Shown: positions 47,823-56,562, counted from the first letter of the stretch. The stretch is DNA of 57,297 nucleotides from Planktothrix sp. PCC 11201 (GCF_900009135.1 NZ_LT797693.1:221443-278739), one strand, 5' to 3'. Notes: generated from the letters alone by a model not told the origin. Numbers and translations are program-made.

Positions 47823-48851
47823 CTATAATGGTGGTAATTGATTGGCAGTTGGCCCCCAAAGACCATTGGCATTTTTAATTGTATCTCGCAAGGGATCACA
47901 GGGACGGCTTTGATTATCAATTCGGTTTAAATTTTTGCATTGTTCATAAAATATTTGAGCCACTAATCGTTTAGGAAGTCGATCGGATTGACCCAAAGAT
48001 TGAGTAAAATATTTTTGAGCTTCTTTTAGCTGGGCCGGGGTTGTGGTTTGATTTTCTGTTTTTAATTTTTTCCCCTGGTCAGCTAAGATTTGCGCCTTTA
48101 AATATAATACTTCTGGATGGTTAGGAGCTTCTGATAGGGCTTTGTCTGTATAAGCTAAGGCTTGATCCGGTTGACCTAAATTTTTGTAGCCAATGGCAAT
48201 TCCTCGATAGACTAAATAACGAGGTTCCGCCTGTTTTTCTAATTTATTAATTGCTTTGTTAGAGTCAGAAAAGGGAAGATTTAAGGACAATAATAAATCC
48301 ATATAACCTTGAATTAAATTGAGTTCGGGATCTTGAGAATCAATTTTTTGAGCGACATCTAAAAACTTTAACACCTCTTGTAATTTGTTGAGTGCTTTAG
48401 GAGCACCTTTGAGTGTACCTTCAGTGACTAAAGTATGGCCTCCCTGTAAAAATAAACCGACCGCCACATAGAGATTCCCGCGTAAAGGATCTTTTGTACT
48501 CAATAACTTGGCAGTTTCTAGGGTTTTATCACCATAGGTTTTTAAAGCCGTAAAATCCTGATCTTGGTAAGCTAAAGAAGCCAAAAGAGCATAAACTAAA
48601 GGTTCATTCGGTTCTTGAGATTGCGCTTGTTCCAAATATTCCTTGGCTTGTTTATAATTCCCCTGGGCAAACATGGATTTAAAAGCAGATTCCGTTTGAT
48701 TTCCAATCGGACGAGGATCATTTTTACGGAAGGGATCAGCAGCAAAAACAAGATTTATCCCTAAACTAAATACAATTAAACCTGTATTAATTCCTAGGAT
48801 AAATTTTTTCAGAAATAGTTTTGGGTTTTTAAAATAAGAATAAATCATCAT
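47823..48851 (-). CDS. exported TPR protein, Sll0314/Alr1548-like
   Basis: 342 aa. An N-terminal signal peptide with hydrophobic core (about 14-33) and likely cleavage after VFA precedes DPFRKNDPRPIGNQTE, the family hallmark. TPR-like helices follow at about 55-300 (YRGIAIGYKNLGQPDQALAYTDKAL). It is probably periplasmic or lumenal and its function is unknown. It is the first gene of a likely three-gene minus-strand operon. Confidence 0.85.
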   Translation of the reverse strand: MMIYSYFKNPKLFLKKFILGINTGLIVFSLGINLVFAADPFRKNDPRPIGNQTESAFKSMFAQGNYKQAKEYLEQAQSQEPNEPLVYALLASLAYQDQDFTALKTYGDKTLETAKLLSTKDPLRGNLYVAVGLFLQGGHTLVTEGTLKGAPKALNKLQEVLKFLDVAQKIDSQDPELNLIQGYMDLLLSLNLPFSDSNKAINKLEKQAEPRYLVYRGIAIGYKNLGQPDQALAYTDKALSEAPNHPEVLYLKAQILADQGKKLKTENQTTTPAQLKEAQKYFTQSLGQSDRLPKRLVAQIFYEQCKNLNRIDNQSRPCDPLRDTIKNANGLWGPTANQLPPL

Positions 48852-49064
48852 TTTTAATCAATGAGTAAACAGCTAAGGAGTGATTGAATTGGAAAAACAC
48901 AAAAAGTTAACTGTTAATCAATCAACTGATGACTGATAAATATGTTATAATCTAAGGTAATTAGTGATTTGACCATTGCCTTTGCCTCGCTTCTGGGTTG
49001 GACTATCATTTATTGACGTCTTATCCCCTGTTGCCCGTTGCCTGTTCCCTGCTATATTTTTCCG

Positions 49065-49748
49065 ATGCTTTATATCAAAAACTTAGTTTATCATCCCGCC
49101 GCTAGTGACAACTCGATTTTAACCCAAGTTAACTTAGAATTGGCACCGCAGCAAATGGGACTGGTTATTGGGCCTAGTGGATCGGGGAAAAGCACACTAC
49201 TAGAGATTTTATCGGGTTTGGCCACAAAAACCCAGGGAAATATTCGCTGGAGGGAGCAAGAATTAACCCCAGAACACCTACAACAACTGGTGGGTTTAGT
49301 GTTTCAATTTCCAGAACGACATTTTTGTGGCGGAACAATTTTAGAGGAATTGCGCCTGGGTCATCCCGAAATCGATGCAGAACAGGTTGATAAAGCCTTA
49401 GAGGAAGTGGGACTAAGCCATTTATCTTTACAGATTGCGCCCCATTCTCTTAGTGGGGGACAGCAACGACGTCTAGCTTTGGCAGTACAATTAATTCGTC
49501 AACCCCATATTCTGATGTTAGATGAACCCACCGCCGGGTTAGACTGGTCAATGCGACAACAATTGATTAGTTTATTAGGTAAATTAAAAAAACATTGGAC
49601 GTTATTAGTCGTTACCCATGATGCCCGAGAATTATTAGGTTTGGCTGACCGATGTTGGTCATTAAAACATGGTCATTTAACCCCCTTAGATGTCAATGCC
49701 ATGGCAATCGCAGAAAAACAAAAAATTGCCGCTTCTCCTCCCGTTTAA
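49065..49748 (+). CDS. ABC transporter ATP-binding protein (ECF/cobalt-type)
   Basis: 227 aa from the ATG at 49065; the open frame to 49038 is CCTGTTCCC-type spacer repeat. Walker A is GPSGSGKSTLLE near residue 36, with Q-loop VFQFPERHFCGG, signature LSGGQQRRLAL, Walker B ILMLDEPTAGLD and switch His VTHD. The QFPE spelling fits ECF/CbiO-type ATPases and the plastid ABCI11/NAP14 family. No membrane subunit is adjacent, so the substrate is unknown. rsmG follows after 13 bp. Confidence 0.9.
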   Translation: MLYIKNLVYHPAASDNSILTQVNLELAPQQMGLVIGPSGSGKSTLLEILSGLATKTQGNIRWREQELTPEHLQQLVGLVFQFPERHFCGGTILEELRLGHPEIDAEQVDKALEEVGLSHLSLQIAPHSLSGGQQRRLALAVQLIRQPHILMLDEPTAGLDWSMRQQLISLLGKLKKHWTLLVVTHDARELLGLADRCWSLKHGHLTPLDVNAMAIAEKQKIAASPPV

Positions 49749-49761
49749 TTTTGAGTCAATT

Positions 49762-50511
49762 ATGAATGAAATTTCCTCTCCCCAATTACCTGATATGACT
49801 GCCGTTTGGCAAGAAACCTTAAATTGGCAACCCACTCCCCAACAACAGATTTTATTCCAACAATTATTTGAGTTAATTATTCAGTTTAATCAACAGCTTA
49901 ACCTAACTCGCCTGACTGAACCCCAAGAATTTTGGGAAAAACATTTATGGGATTCCCTCCGAGGAATTTCTTTTTTATTATCAGAAAAAAATTCCCTATC
50001 CCCGGGGACAAAATTTATTGATATTGGCACAGGTGGGGGTTTTCCTGGCATCCCTTTGGCTGTAATTTTCCCGGAATCTTCCGTCACCCTTTTAGACTCA
50101 ACTCGGAAAAAAATTACGGCATTAACCACCATTTTAGAAGAATTAAAGATCAATAATACCATTCCTTGGGTGGGTCGGGCGGAAGCTCTTGGTCAACATC
50201 CAAAACATCGAGAATCCTACGATTTTGCCCTATTAAGAGCCGTTGCTCCTCCCTCAGTTAGTGCTGAATATGCACTGCCTTTATTAAAGGTGGGAGGGAC
50301 GGCAATTCTCTATCGCGGTCATTGGACACCGGAAGAAGAACAACAGTTAATCTCGGCGGTTAAACAGTTAGGGGGAGTGCTAGAATCTGTGGATGGGTTT
50401 ACCACCCCTTTAACCCAAAGTATTCGCCATTGTTTATATTTAAAAAAAGTCAGACCCACAGCTAAACAATATCCTCGGGCTATTGGTATTCCCGGTCAAA
50501 AACCATTGTAA
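49762..50511 (+). CDS. rsmG: 16S rRNA m7G527 methyltransferase RsmG (GidB)
   Basis: Makes m7G527 in the 530 loop using SAM; loss gives low-level streptomycin resistance in other bacteria. Motifs: FNQQLNLTRLTEPQEFWEKHLWDSL near 35-60, SAM site FIDIGTGGGFPGIPLA near 83 and LLDSTRKKITAL near 105. I choose the ATG at 49762 (249 aa) because the upstream frame to 49690 overlaps the ABC gene and lacks family sequence. Confidence 0.95.
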   Translation: MNEISSPQLPDMTAVWQETLNWQPTPQQQILFQQLFELIIQFNQQLNLTRLTEPQEFWEKHLWDSLRGISFLLSEKNSLSPGTKFIDIGTGGGFPGIPLAVIFPESSVTLLDSTRKKITALTTILEELKINNTIPWVGRAEALGQHPKHRESYDFALLRAVAPPSVSAEYALPLLKVGGTAILYRGHWTPEEEQQLISAVKQLGGVLESVDGFTTPLTQSIRHCLYLKKVRPTAKQYPRAIGIPGQKPL

Positions 50512-50515
50512 TCGA

Positions 50516-50630
50516 GGGAATAGGCAATTGGGAATAGGCAATTGGGAAGATATAAAATTAAGCAATTAGGAAGATATAAAATATTGAACTCCTATTACCT
50601 ATTACCCATTACCCATTATCCATCACCGAT
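50516..50630 (+). repeat. GGGAATAGGCAATT and GGAAGATATAAAAT direct repeats
   Basis: GGGAATAGGCAATT occurs twice (about 50517-50545). GGAAGATATAAAAT occurs twice (about 50546-50582), followed by TATTACC/CCATTACC units. This is a cluster of low-complexity intergenic repeats after rsmG with no gene in it. Confidence 0.75.
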
Positions 50631-50665
50631 TGCCGAGGATAACTGAAAAAGCCTATTCCCCCTTC

Positions 50666-50681
50666 TGTGATTTGTGTCACA
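50666..50681 (+). promoter_or_regulatory. CRP-type (SyCRP1-like) binding site
   Basis: TGTGA-TTTGTG-TCACA is a perfect TGTGAN6TCACA palindrome, the consensus of E. coli CRP and of cyanobacterial SyCRP1. The downstream TATTAT (50702-50707) predicts a start near 50714. That places the site centre at about -40.5, the class II activator position. No -35 hexamer is seen, as expected for an activated promoter. The target would be the DHp gene at 50831. Confidence 0.72.
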
Positions 50682-50701
50682 ACATTAGCTCAATTTTAAA
50701 C

Positions 50702-50746
50702 TATTATTTCAGATGTACCAACATCACAGAAGCTTGTGATCAAGCT
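50702..50746 (+). promoter_or_regulatory. -10 box and leader hairpin of the DHp gene
   Basis: TATTAT at 50702-50707 is the likely -10 box. The leader contains AGCTTG-TGAT-CAAGCT (50731-50746). ATCACAGAAG (50723-50732) is the exact complement of CTTCTGTGAT (50662-50671) in the CRP site, a 10-bp inverted repeat spanning the promoter. The ATG at 50831 has GGAGGAG just upstream (50818-50824). Confidence 0.5.
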
Positions 50747-50830
50747 CATCGAAGTTAGGAGATTAACTTCACTGGGTTTTTGGGGTCAATCCCCGATGAT
50801 TAGATTGAGTAAATCAGGAGGAGTGAGCCA

Positions 50831-51379
50831 ATGCCACCGCTAAATCTAGTCTTAAATTTAGAGCAAGACTTTACCACTGTTCAGGAGATGATCACCGAAA
50901 TTCATCATTATTTAAGAACTCCTGTTTCTATTATTGCATCCTCATCTTATTTGCTTCAAGTTTCTCTGAGCCAACAGAAAAAATCGTCTCAGTCTCCCTC
51001 GAAATATATCGCTCTGATACAAGATGCGGCTCAATGTTTGGAAACCAGTTGTCATCGGATGGTCACCAGAATGAATCAAGCTAATTTTGATAGTTGGGCT
51101 TTAAATCGGATTCGTTTTTATTTGGATAAAATGATCTATTTTTGCCAAACCGTTTTGGGAAATTCAGAAACGATTTCCCATTCAAACTATCACCATAAAC
51201 TCATGGATGAGACTGAAAAATATGAAATCATTAATTTAGTTGTGGGTTTAAATCAATGGGCAATGCAGATGACAGATGTGTTAAGTTCAGATTCTTTTCA
51301 CAATTATGTTCAACAGTTTTCTGAAGGTCTATTTATCAAGTCTCGCTTTAATGATTTTGAGGAGTATCAATCGGCATGA
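50831..51379 (+). CDS. orphan protein with histidine-kinase DHp-like segment
   Basis: 182 aa; I do not recognise a named family. Residues 20-43 (EIHHYLRTPVSIIASSSYLLQ) closely resemble a histidine-kinase H-box (normally H-E-L-R-T-P), with His25/His26 as phosphoacceptor candidates and Tyr in place of Glu. A second helix with LIQDAAQCLETSCHRMVTRMNQ would complete a DHp hairpin. No HATPase domain or receiver follows; residues 95-182 are helical and Trp/Phe-containing. It could be a phosphotransfer or kinase-inhibitor protein. It is monocistronic behind a CRP-type site. Confidence 0.75.
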   Translation: MPPLNLVLNLEQDFTTVQEMITEIHHYLRTPVSIIASSSYLLQVSLSQQKKSSQSPSKYIALIQDAAQCLETSCHRMVTRMNQANFDSWALNRIRFYLDKMIYFCQTVLGNSETISHSNYHHKLMDETEKYEIINLVVGLNQWAMQMTDVLSSDSFHNYVQQFSEGLFIKSRFNDFEEYQSA

Positions 51380-51418
51380 ATATAGAAATCTCTAATTTTA
51401 ATTATAATATAAAAAATA

Positions 51419-51443
51419 AAGACATGGTTTAATACCATGTCTT
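51419..51443 (-). terminator. intrinsic terminator of thrC-moaD-like operon
   Basis: AAGACATGGT (51419-51428), loop TTAAT and ACCATGTCTT (51434-51443) form a 10-bp stem. Read on the minus strand it is followed by TTTATTTTTTATA, ending the operon. The plus-strand side lacks a good U-tract. Confidence 0.85.
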
Positions 51444-51473
51444 CGGAAAATTTCTATTAATATTTCAACTGAA

Positions 51474-51749
51474 TCAACCACCAGCAACCGCCGGAACAAT
51501 ACTAACTTCATCCCCAGACTTCAGTTCGGTTTTTGTTCCTTCTAAGAAGCGAATATCTTCACTATTCACATAGAAATTCAAGAATCTCCGTGGCTCTCCG
51601 CTATCATCACAGAGACTTTTTTTAATCCCTGGACAACTAACTTCTAAGGAATCAATTAATTCAGAAACGCTAGAACCTGTACATTCAATTGTTGCTTGAT
51701 TATTAGTAAACTTTTGCAGGGGTGTGGGAATTAAAACTTTAACGGTCAT
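51474..51749 (-). CDS. MoaD/ThiS-like ubiquitin-fold sulfur-carrier protein
   Basis: 91-aa beta-grasp protein ending in VPAVAGG. The C-terminal Gly-Gly is the feature that is adenylated and thiocarboxylated in MoaD, ThiS and Cys[14 protein letters not shown] at the N-terminus and the [16 protein letters not shown] end match CysO/MoaD-type proteins. It lies 64 bp downstream of thrC on the same strand and before a shared terminator. No moaE, thiG or MoeB-like activator is adjacent. Pairing with a PLP enzyme recalls CysO-CysM of Mycobacterium. Confidence 0.9.
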   Translation of the reverse strand: MTVKVLIPTPLQKFTNNQATIECTGSSVSELIDSLEVSCPGIKKSLCDDSGEPRRFLNFYVNSEDIRFLEGTKTELKSGDEVSIVPAVAGG

Positions 51750-51813
51750 AGGTTCAACAGGACGATAAATTAATGGTTTGGGTTGAGTAGAAACGTTTTA
51801 GACGATTTTAAAC

Positions 51814-53118
51814 CTATACTAACACTTGTTGCCATTCCAGACGGTCTAAAGTGCGAGCGCGTTCAATTGCTCGTTCAAAACTTTCTAATTTTGGTTCGAT
51901 GGTTAGGGGTTCACCGACATAACCTTGAATGGCTTCTTGAGTTTTTAAGCCATTCCCCGTAATATAAACAACGGTGGTTTCTTCAGGATCAATTTTACCC
52001 GCTTCCACCAATTTTTTCAAAACCGCAATAGTTGTTCCCCCGGCGGTTTCTGTAAAAATACCTTCGGTTTCAGCCAATAATTTCATTCCTTGAATCACTT
52101 CTTCATCATTAACCGATTCAATATTTCCGTTAGTTTTATTCGCTAATTCAACAGCATAAACTCCATCGGCGGGGTTGCCAATAGCAATGGATTTAGCAAT
52201 AGTATTCGGTTTAACCGGAGTAATAAAATCCCGTCCTTCTTTAAACGCCGTAGCAACGGGAGAACAACCTTCCGCTTGAGCACCACTGAAACGCACGGGT
52301 TTGTCATCAACTAAACCCACTTTGACAAATTCTTGGAAGCCTTTATGAATTTTGGTAAACAGGGAACCCGAAGCAATGGGGGCCACAATATGGTCAGGTA
52401 ATTTCCAGCCCAGTTGTTCGATGACTTCATAACCTAGGGTTTTGGAACCTTCAGAATAGTAGGGACGCAGGTTAATATTCACAAATCCCCAGCCGTGGGT
52501 ATTCGCAACTTCTGAACAGAGGCGGTTGACCTGATCGTAATTGCCCTTAACAGCCATTAAAATCGGGTTGTAGATTAAAGTTCCCAGGATTTTACCCGCT
52601 TCTAAATCTGCTGGAATGAACACACAACAGTCCAGACCCGCTCGGGCGGCAATGGCGGCCGTGGAGTTGGCCAAATTTCCGGTACTGGCACAGGAAACCG
52701 TGGAAAATCCTAATTCTCTAGCGCGACTCAAGGCAACCGACACCACCCGATCTTTGAAGCTGAGGGTGGGCATATTCACAGCATCGTTTTTAATATACAG
52801 ATTCTTTAAACCCAGACGACGGGCCAATCGTTCGGACTTAATCAGGGGAGTCATCCCAGTACCGACATCAATCACATTCTCAGTAGCGACAGGCAGAAAC
52901 TTCCGATAACGCCAAATCGAGTTGGGGCCAGCTTCAATCGTAGCGCGAGTCACGGTTTGGCGGAGCAGGTCATAGTTGTACTGAACTTCTAAGGGGCCAA
53001 AACAGACTTCACAAACGTGCTTGGCTTCGGGGGCGTATTCTTCGCCACACTCTTTACATTTTAATTTGTCAAAGGTAGCGCCAGTGAGTGTTAAGTTGTT
53101 GGTTGTTGCCTGAGTCAT
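51814..53118 (-). CDS. thrC: threonine synthase
   Basis: 434-aa PLP fold-type II enzyme that converts O-phosphohomoserine to threonine. An N-terminal zinc ribbon (Cys21, 24, 36, 39) precedes the PLP lysine, Lys122 in TLSFKDRVV. The CASTGNLANSTAAIAARAG phosphate loop follows near 145 and EGIFTETAGGTT near 345. Length and domain layout fit the cyanobacterial/plant-type enzyme. It is followed by the MoaD-like gene. Its 5' region has an unusual structured leader. Confidence 0.93.
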   Translation of the reverse strand: MTQATTNNLTLTGATFDKLKCKECGEEYAPEAKHVCEVCFGPLEVQYNYDLLRQTVTRATIEAGPNSIWRYRKFLPVATENVIDVGTGMTPLIKSERLARRLGLKNLYIKNDAVNMPTLSFKDRVVSVALSRARELGFSTVSCASTGNLANSTAAIAARAGLDCCVFIPADLEAGKILGTLIYNPILMAVKGNYDQVNRLCSEVANTHGWGFVNINLRPYYSEGSKTLGYEVIEQLGWKLPDHIVAPIASGSLFTKIHKGFQEFVKVGLVDDKPVRFSGAQAEGCSPVATAFKEGRDFITPVKPNTIAKSIAIGNPADGVYAVELANKTNGNIESVNDEEVIQGMKLLAETEGIFTETAGGTTIAVLKKLVEAGKIDPEETTVVYITGNGLKTQEAIQGYVGEPLTIEPKLESFERAIERARTLDRLEWQQVLV

Positions 53119-53187
53119 GACCTGTTCTCCACTGTGAATCTGATACTGCGGTGTTGAAATTAAGGTATCACAACCCAGAAAATGTCG

Positions 53188-53253
53188 TCAACAATACCCG
53201 ACCTTTTTTGTCGGGATTAAATGAGATGCAACGGTGCTAGGTTTAGGACTCAC
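53188..53253 (-). other. possible 21-codon leader ORF upstream of thrC
   Basis: On the minus strand GTG at 53253 opens a 21-codon frame (VSPKPSTVASHLIPTKKVGYC) ending in TGA at 53188. It is preceded by GGAGG about 7 nt upstream. It starts inside the structured element 53237-53313 and ends before the thrC ATG. It has only two Thr codons, so classical attenuation is not obvious. It may be chance. Confidence 0.22.
53197..53215. other. CCCGAC/GTCGGG hairpin in the thrC leader
   Basis: CCCGAC (53197-53202) pairs with GTCGGG (53210-53215) around a T-rich loop. It resembles a terminator stem but lacks a U-tract on the thrC strand. It lies about 80 nt upstream of the thrC start. Confidence 0.5.
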
Positions 53254-53313
53254 CGCTCCGCCTCCTGAATCCCTTGATCGATTTGGTGAGAATCCGGTGA
53301 TTTACAAACCTAG
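53237..53313. promoter_or_regulatory. structured element in the thrC-murC intergenic region
   Basis: The outer 8-bp stem is CTAGGTTT (53237-53244) with AAACCTAG (53306-53313). The inner stem is GGACTCACC (53246-53254) with GGTGAG-AA-TCC (53285-53295). The loop carries CTCCGCCTCC, i.e. GGAGGCGGAG on the thrC strand. A second TCACC on the thrC strand can compete for the same GGTGAG, a switch-like arrangement. It matches no riboswitch I know. Confidence 0.6.
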
Positions 53314-53479
53314 GGGTATATAGTATACAACTACTGATAAGACTCAATTTGCCTAAAATTTAAAGATATTAGCGCAAAATGCCATCTGAAAAATGTGGCA
53401 CAGGGAGTATCGGTAAAAAACAATTCTTGATATGATGTCGCGTGTTATTGGTGTGGTGTGGTGTGATGAGGAGTAATTG

Positions 53480-55075
53480 ATGCCAATTTCTGTAGATTTC
53501 AGTGGCAGGCCTTTTCACTTTATCGGGATCGGCGGGATTGGAATGTCAGCCCTAGCCTATATCCTAGCGAAGCGAAAGCTACCTATTTATGGCTCGGATA
53601 TTCAACGCAGCCATATTACTCAACGCCTGCAAGATTTAGGCGCCCAAATTTTTTGCCATCAACAGGCAAGCAATTTTGAGTATGTCAAACAATCCCCAAA
53701 TCAAGGGAATCAAAAGCCAAGTTCTGCAACGGAACTAGAATTATCCGCCACTCAAAATGGCTTGAAAACTGCCCTAGCTAGGGTAAAAGTCGAAAGTTTA
53801 AATGGCAAGGGAAAGAACACCCCGGGGATGGAATTACCTCAAGTTATTTGTTCGACCGCCATTAGTGCTGAAAATTTAGAATATCAAGCCGCTCAGGAGT
53901 TAGGCTGTCCGATTTTTCATCGTTCCGATTTACTAGCTGCCTTAATTCAAGACTATCAAAGTATTGCTGTGGCTGGAACCCACGGCAAAACCACCACCAG
54001 CAGCATGATTGCCATGATGTTGCTGGGGGCAGGTCTTGATCCCACCATTTTAATTGGGGGAGAAGTCAATGCCTGGGAGGGCAATGCCCGCATGGGTCAA
54101 GGGCCCTATATGGTGGCGGAAGCCGATGAATCCGACGGTTCCCTCGTCAAAATCAAGGCTCAAATTGGTGTAATTACCAATATTGAGTTAGACCATCCCG
54201 ATCACTACGAAAGCTTAGAACAGGTAATCAATACCTTCAAAATCTTTGAACACAACTGTAAAACCTTAGTAGCCTGCATTGATTGTGAAACGGTACGGGA
54301 GCAAATCCAACCCGGGATCACCTACAGTTTAAATCCTGACTCCGATGCCGATTACCAAGTCAGGGATGTGGAATATCGTGCCAATGGGATCTTAGCTCCG
54401 GTTTGGGAGCGAGGCAATTTCCTCGGAGAACTAGAGTTAAAGTTGCTCGGGCAACATAATCTCAGCAATGCCTTAGCTGCGATCGCGGTAGGACGGCAGT
54501 TAGGCCTAGAGTTTTCCGTCATAGCCAAGGCATTAGCAGACTTTGAAGGGGCAAAACGTCGTTTTGAGCATCGAGGCTGTTTTAATAACATCCTGTTTGT
54601 GGACGACTACGCCCATCATCCGAGTGAAATCCGCGCCACCCTCGCCGCTGCCCGTCTGCGGATGCAAGACAGTGCCTTAAACACCCAACCCCACCTTCAG
54701 CGTATTGTTGCTATTTTTCAGCCCCATCGGTATAGTCGAACTCATGCCTTTCTTCAAGACTTCGCTCAGTGTTTCACCGATGCCGATGTGGTAGTTCTGA
54801 CCGAAATTTATAGTGCCGGAGAACCGAATATCTGGGACATTGATGGCCAGAAAGTCGCAGACTTGATTGGTGATTACCACCCTCAAGTATTGTACCAGCC
54901 CTCTATGAATGACGTTAAGGGCAGTTTGGCTCAACTCCTACAGCCCGGTGATTTAGCTATATTTCTCGGTGCGGGTAACCTCAATAAAATTATTCCAGAG
55001 GTGATGGAATTTTATCAGGGTTCCCAGAACACGGTTGGGACTGAGCCAGGGTGCTTCTCACGCTTAATGGACTGA
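53480..55075 (+). CDS. murC: UDP-N-acetylmuramate--L-alanine ligase
   Basis: Adds the first L-Ala of the peptidoglycan stem with ATP. N-terminal FIGIGGIGMSALAYIL (14-29), ATP loop GTHGKTTT (167-174), DHPDHYESLEQV near 245 and DDYAHHPSEIRATL near 375 are present. I start at the ATG 53480 (531 aa), with GAGGAG at 53468-53473; a TTG lies one codon upstream. Residues about 70-118 form an extra, low-complexity, Gln/Asn/Lys-rich insertion between the Rossmann strands, not typical of MurC. murB follows 51 bp downstream. Confidence 0.95.
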   Translation: MPISVDFSGRPFHFIGIGGIGMSALAYILAKRKLPIYGSDIQRSHITQRLQDLGAQIFCHQQASNFEYVKQSPNQGNQKPSSATELELSATQNGLKTALARVKVESLNGKGKNTPGMELPQVICSTAISAENLEYQAAQELGCPIFHRSDLLAALIQDYQSIAVAGTHGKTTTSSMIAMMLLGAGLDPTILIGGEVNAWEGNARMGQGPYMVAEADESDGSLVKIKAQIGVITNIELDHPDHYESLEQVINTFKIFEHNCKTLVACIDCETVREQIQPGITYSLNPDSDADYQVRDVEYRANGILAPVWERGNFLGELELKLLGQHNLSNALAAIAVGRQLGLEFSVIAKALADFEGAKRRFEHRGCFNNILFVDDYAHHPSEIRATLAAARLRMQDSALNTQPHLQRIVAIFQPHRYSRTHAFLQDFAQCFTDADVVVLTEIYSAGEPNIWDIDGQKVADLIGDYHPQVLYQPSMNDVKGSLAQLLQPGDLAIFLGAGNLNKIIPEVMEFYQGSQNTVGTEPGCFSRLMD

Positions 55076-55126
55076 TTTATCTGCAATCGGTGATTTACAT
55101 CCAAGTTCTAAGGTATTCATTTTGAT

Positions 55127-56089
55127 ATGGTCATGACACTCTCTTATGACTCCCCCAGTCAAACAAACTGCTCTGAGCCCCACGACCTAGCCCTACCTGA
55201 AACGGACTGTTTGATTCAATCTTTAGTTCCTTTAACCACCTTCACCTCCTTTCGGGTCGGAGGGCCAGCCGAGTGGTACATCGCGCCTAAGGGGGTAGAA
55301 CAACTTCAAGAAGCTCTCTTATGGGCTGATACTCAAGGATTACCGATCACCCTCCTCGGGGCTGGATCAAATTTATTAATTAGTGACCAAGGGTTATCTG
55401 GATTAGTGATTGCGACTCGTCACCTGCGTCATGTTGACTTTGATTCAGAAACGGGGTTACTGACTGCCGGGGCGGGAACCTCCCTTCCCCGTTTAGCCTG
55501 GAAAGCCGCTCGTTTAGGATGGCGGGGACTAGAATGGGCCGTGGGCATCCCCGGAACCATGGGGGGGGCGGTGGTAATGAATGCAGGTGCCCACCGATCC
55601 TGCACCGCAGAAATTTTAGTCCATACCCATGTCCTATCCAAGTCTGGGGAATTACAAGTTTTAACCCCGGAAGATTTAGCCTATCGCTATCGCACCTCGA
55701 TTTTGCAAGGGGGCGATCGGTTTGTGACTCAAGCCACTTTCCAGTTGGAACCCGGTCATGATCCGCAAAAGGTTCTCGCTGATACAACCGCCCATTTTAA
55801 TCAACGTCGCAATAGCCAACCCTATCATCTACCCAGTTGTGGCAGTGTTTTCCGTAACCCTGGTCTGAAAACGGCGGGGTGGTTAATTGAACAAACGGGT
55901 TTAAAAGGTTACAGCATTGGTCAAGCTCAAGTAGCCGAGCGCCATGCTAATTTTATTCTCAATTGTGGGGGGGCAACGGCCAGTGATATTTTTTCGTTAA
56001 TTCGTCATGTTCAAGAACAAGTTGAACGGCGTTGGTCGTTTTTATTGGAACCCGAGGTGAGAATTATGGGGGATTTCCACGGGTTTTGA
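55127..56089 (+). CDS. murB: UDP-N-acetylenolpyruvoylglucosamine reductase
   Basis: FAD/NADPH enzyme making UDP-MurNAc, the substrate of Mur[16 protein letters not shown] near 38, [10 protein letters not shown] near 82, [17 protein letters not shown] near 140 and SCGSVFRNP near 235 are conserved, and LEPEVRIMG ends the chain. The length of 320 aa is normal. It forms an operon with murC in the usual order. A second in-frame ATG two codons in is equally possible as start. Confidence 0.96.
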   Translation: MVMTLSYDSPSQTNCSEPHDLALPETDCLIQSLVPLTTFTSFRVGGPAEWYIAPKGVEQLQEALLWADTQGLPITLLGAGSNLLISDQGLSGLVIATRHLRHVDFDSETGLLTAGAGTSLPRLAWKAARLGWRGLEWAVGIPGTMGGAVVMNAGAHRSCTAEILVHTHVLSKSGELQVLTPEDLAYRYRTSILQGGDRFVTQATFQLEPGHDPQKVLADTTAHFNQRRNSQPYHLPSCGSVFRNPGLKTAGWLIEQTGLKGYSIGQAQVAERHANFILNCGGATASDIFSLIRHVQEQVERRWSFLLEPEVRIMGDFHGF

Positions 56090-56214
56090 TTCCCAATGCG
56101 GATCGCAGCAGGGACGATCTCCTCCCCCAAAATGCAGTTGATCCGCCAAAAAATGCTACTATAGCTTACTTATCTTGACTATACAAAGCGTTTTCAGCGC
56201 TCGATGAACAAACT

Positions 56215-56562
56215 ATGACACAAGAAAAGGGATTTGGTTTCGGTCTGGGCAAAATGAAGGAACTGGCTGAAGCGTTTAAAAAGGCGCAGCAAGTTCAAGA
56301 AGGGGCAAAAAAGCTCCAAGAAGACCTGGATCAGTTGGAAATTTTGGGGGAAGCGGGGGGGGGCTTAGTTAAGGTATATCTCAGTGGAAACCAAGAACCC
56401 CGTCGGGTGGAAATTTCACCGGATGTTTTAGGCGAGGGCGCTGAGGTGATCTCTGATCTGGTTCTGGTTGCCATGCAGGAAGCTTATGGTAACTCCACTG
56501 CCACCATGCGCGAACGGATGGAAGAACTGACCGGGGGTTTGAATTTACCCGGGTTAGGTTAG
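56215..56562 (+). CDS. YbaB/EbfC-family nucleoid-associated protein
   Basis: 115-aa small DNA-binding dimer. [29 protein letters not shown] gives the long N-terminal helix. [21 protein letters not shown] and the ALNxA-like helix [18 protein letters not shown] complete the fold. EbfC proteins coat DNA and influence gene expression. It is 125 bp after murB and is a conserved cyanobacterial neighbour. Confidence 0.93.
   Translation: MTQEKGFGFGLGKMKELAEAFKKAQQVQEGAKKLQEDLDQLEILGEAGGGLVKVYLSGNQEPRRVEISPDVLGEGAEVISDLVLVAMQEAYGNSTATMRERMEELTGGLNLPGLG

Noticed and set aside
53237-53313. tRNA-like fold upstream of thrC
   Set aside because: There is no T-loop GTTCRANYC, no anticodon arm and no acceptor pairing.
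55380-55787. 135-codon minus-strand ORF in murB
   Set aside because: Antisense shadow of murB in a GC-richer stretch.
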